A stretch of DNA of 34,517 nucleotides, taken from assembly GCA_014728035.1 (NCBI GenBank), contig WJMJ01000032.1, forward strand, positions 1 through 34,517. Direction: 5' to 3'. Below are positions 34,501 to 34,517 of the stretch, piece after piece (within the stretch, counting starts at the first letter, position 1; each line of letters opens with the position of its first letter). This DNA comes from Promethearchaeota archaeon. Its GTDB lineage: Archaea > Asgardarchaeota > Thorarchaeia > Thorarchaeales > Thorarchaeaceae. Both the position numbers and the translations under genes were made by a program. A model generated the notes under the pieces. That model was not told where the DNA came from. It saw only the letters and a list, made by a program, of their open reading frames with translations, and searched no databases.

Positions 34501-34517
34501 GCTGTCATATTTGTGAA
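28518..34517 (-). CDS. Giant NosD-type beta-helix surface protein with Ig-like domains and anchor (5' partial)
   Basis: The frame stays open to the window edge (codons F-T-N precede the first ATG at 34508), so the N-terminus is missing; about 1999 residues are present. Most of it is tandem right-handed beta-helix coils of the NosD/pectate-lyase type, full of N-N-x-I, G-I-x-I and S-x-G-L-x-L rungs. Four Asp-rich modules of the kind G-N-x-W...Y-x-G-x-D-x-x-x-D break the helix at about 34070-34126, 32585-32665, 31680-31725 and 29580-29640. Residues about 1640-1930 look like Ig-type beta domains. A Thr-rich stalk follows, then a hydrophobic helix (MIVLLVVGGLGGAIIVIVVIFVL) and RKR, a stop-transfer anchor. 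Sequons are frequent. It is presumably a surface adhesin or carbohydrate-interacting protein; NosD-like coils can also be lyases, but no catalytic set was identified. Confidence 0.87.
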   Translation of the reverse strand, partial: FTNMTASCPIYNLESYPSGAIFLYGSVAYNIIQNNFIEDTTGPGIWVRESSFNTISENAIASCGEAAIRLSADGDIAVNNTIHGNLFVGNDIGVEILYLGANTTTYENMFLMNNEAATDQGNDNNVWDNSTWGNVWYARYTGSDTDSDWIGQTAFILDTNITDNCPAFRIGDLPPGSGDWTISKPTGFWAYDITIPGDITLDGIASALIVLDLNVSMTQGSTTYLNLPAYSGVYFGGVAMTLSGMFRIDSFGEFNIHNSAFSGSSLRIDMNGGTTEFINSNVTGGGWTYFEGCVDFRVENSVFEAQVSIESGSSQGTFDHCNFSQFTNSVGTNYFTFESCIFDDYLIVGLSDYYTFYQCSFGVGYIEIDRTDYVTFNDCDFSGYREITGHPDMLNVYSSDWFNFIYNTIENTTRGLDFESTNEYGEISYNEFNMISGVAIDFLMAGIGNYYNVTHNTFDGCTTAIQAEGNSAIVTWNEITNCNSIGIDVDGNGGTATIENNVVECSGTYIIWAQYLSGASIANNIITGASNFGLYLNDFNNGLIQNNTITETTQYAIIVPGSSSGSDIYDNYIMHNDGWGLYVEGNLDTVWFNSFWDNDDGNIFIESFGSVTNLDNGTHGNFWGPSPNGYDYYSGPDSATDWIGGGTYDVYLSTTLKAQDNYPLLINNRNYLTYPTTVSGVPLYVAEELIVLGESITLEDGIRVLDGFSLALIGTQVDFDTSTPYAQKIQVETGGTLILFGGTLFTTNDMNTYELELQSGSTFYVNNATMEYIGYGGTHDGLYINVSTVTLLNLVISHSESGLILDGVNGITIENISIYSCNVGIEILNSDDITISHGQLTWTDTATGILISATSNNNIIEYIEFNYFGSCINLTGDNNIIRYCKFWNSHLGIYVAPGVTSSTVYMNMFTNGVDFYIEDAGSGTSYNNGTYGNWYEDYTGEDNDGDLVGDTPYNTPSKSDIEDTMPLVIFGSYPTASGWTITEETVVLHTNYTLSGNLIVNEGQNLIIYGGTIWFDCTVQAEFELGVYGYLEMHDNALCATNLNYMFVFNAYDVGSLYIRNLYLSGTYVFRIRTNSTNVQTILLEDTDQGIHIYGTSSAHLNSITLSDIVVNRSASYGIYALYTDTVNLFSVTVEDMEQGIRTEFVTDATISTFESTDCGYGLYVRETTDLSVSNGVIHASTTGIHIQNPFYGTMTINNVDIVTSGSYGFYMFMSGYYGNSVSLTSVNVTGASMYSFFIQRVGLCTMTECNAIMSDSGSGVYLSFISWAEVENTTISHSSEGLYLRQLSALITGCEFWNVTNGIYTEYSSTGFNITIENSEFQSCNRGVYPIDFSNNKLNVTNNQFWYGSRAVYQVETDYFEFAYNEVWYQDYGIFATAGIDYLIHHNVYHSVESPIVMNSGGTGGSISFETINDAVTAIQIQFVDDFIISNCSISYADYAVDLTSCTNITLYGIEIEVMNLSGVYIASTEGVNMTYCSIGGCMYAISYSVTSEAEANHNIDTTNLYEGKPIYYFFNETGLQHSYLNTSHLTMFYCDDVVIVNSTVDTDGLYLGFCTGCNLVNSSLGRAIQLNSVEDILFIGNEFPIFGTTIAKYNFATNVTFTRNAFLNLYTFSQTGYNLNGSDHLGNYWHDYSGEDANYDGIGDTPHVTNTMNDYHPLVVAPRSVLVRIEILSPADESVVTDTALIRANVTLIPGIYYGGAGSTVTTVQTDTTVHAGGSIGVIEVEVTLSEGENHIFVNSTVDASSEFYTMITLTSDLTNPVIDLDIEDGYATTLSNPQIGSTLTDNNSLAWAVVVVNGSIQNNDTLSTSSVAWTFDITFSSDGLYIVSYLVADEVGNVANLTITMYRDTADPVVVDPADVSYQDGTTGNIVTIEANDLTPFQYNVSLDGFLIDTVEWDGTDVVIDVDGLSVGEHELEVIFQDRVGHDSMVSVTITVIGPITPPTSSTTTTTTTTTTTSSPPPTELDPMIVLLVVGGLGGAIIVIVVIFVLRKRAAT
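28633..28686 (-). repeat. Low-complexity Thr/Pro-rich stalk coding repeat
   Basis: An imperfect run of Thr codons encodes a short Thr tract flanked by Pro and Ser, just before the membrane anchor of the beta-helix protein. Codons vary (mixed ACT/ACA/ACC), so it is not a pure microsatellite. Such stalks are usually O-glycosylated and lift the ectodomain from the membrane. Confidence 0.6.

Noticed and set aside
34506..34508. ATG at the right edge as the true start of the beta-helix protein
   Set aside because: The frame is open to the edge and the sequence there is already mid-coil, with no signal peptide.

Overview
The window looks like a chromosomal segment of an uncultivated archaeon, most likely of the Asgard group (Thorarchaeota-like). 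This is inference. The DNA is AT-rich and many genes have GGTGA/GGAGG-type ribosome binding sites. There are HxlR and Fur-type regulators, V4R and multi-PAS sensors, very long surface proteins with FG-GAP or NosD-type repeats and a C-terminal membrane anchor, a T2-type asparaginase, and a seven-helix membrane protein whose soluble tail looks like a longin/roadblock-type domain. No rRNA, tRNA, CRISPR array or transposase was recognised, and no marker gene fixes the taxonomy.

Layout. 1-4254 (+) is the 3' part of a giant FG-GAP/VCBS-like surface protein, followed by a terminator. 4438-7068 (-) holds an ArsB/NhaD-type ion permease and, upstream of it, the seven-helix protein with the longin-like tail. 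7225-14640 is a sensory block: a V4R protein (-), a divergent Fur/PerR-type regulator (+), a soluble GAF/PAS histidine kinase (+), a second V4R paralogue (-) and a protein made of seven PAS domains with no output domain (-). 14775-17008 (-) is a translationally coupled pair of membrane proteins sharing a beta-domain plus two-helix module; one of them carries an ECF S-component-like N-terminus. 17501-21849 (+) is an exporter-type set: a membrane-anchored Ig-like protein, a ten-helix FtsX/MacB-type permease and its ABC ATPase.

21851-22237 (-) is an unrecognised small protein and 22466-23335 (+) is an isoaspartyl peptidase/asparaginase. 23369-27539 is a redox-flavoured neighbourhood: a ferredoxin-like Fe-S protein (-), a divergent Cys-rich HxlR regulator (+), a thioredoxin-fold protein lacking its second active-site Cys (-), a ferritin-like four-helix protein (-), a small unknown (+) and a thioredoxin-reductase-like flavoprotein (-). 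27741-28463 (+) is a SAM methyltransferase. 28518-34517 (-) is a giant NosD-type beta-helix surface protein, open at its N-terminus, ending in Ig-like domains, a Thr-rich stalk and a membrane anchor.

How it fits together (inference): the two outer genes build the cell surface. The left-centre block senses signals through V4R, PAS, GAF and Fur proteins. The right-centre block handles redox and metal stress. The ABC exporter and the beta-domain membrane pair are envelope systems with unknown substrates. The least familiar items are the beta-domain/ECF-S pair, the seven-helix longin-like protein and the V4R/PAS cluster.
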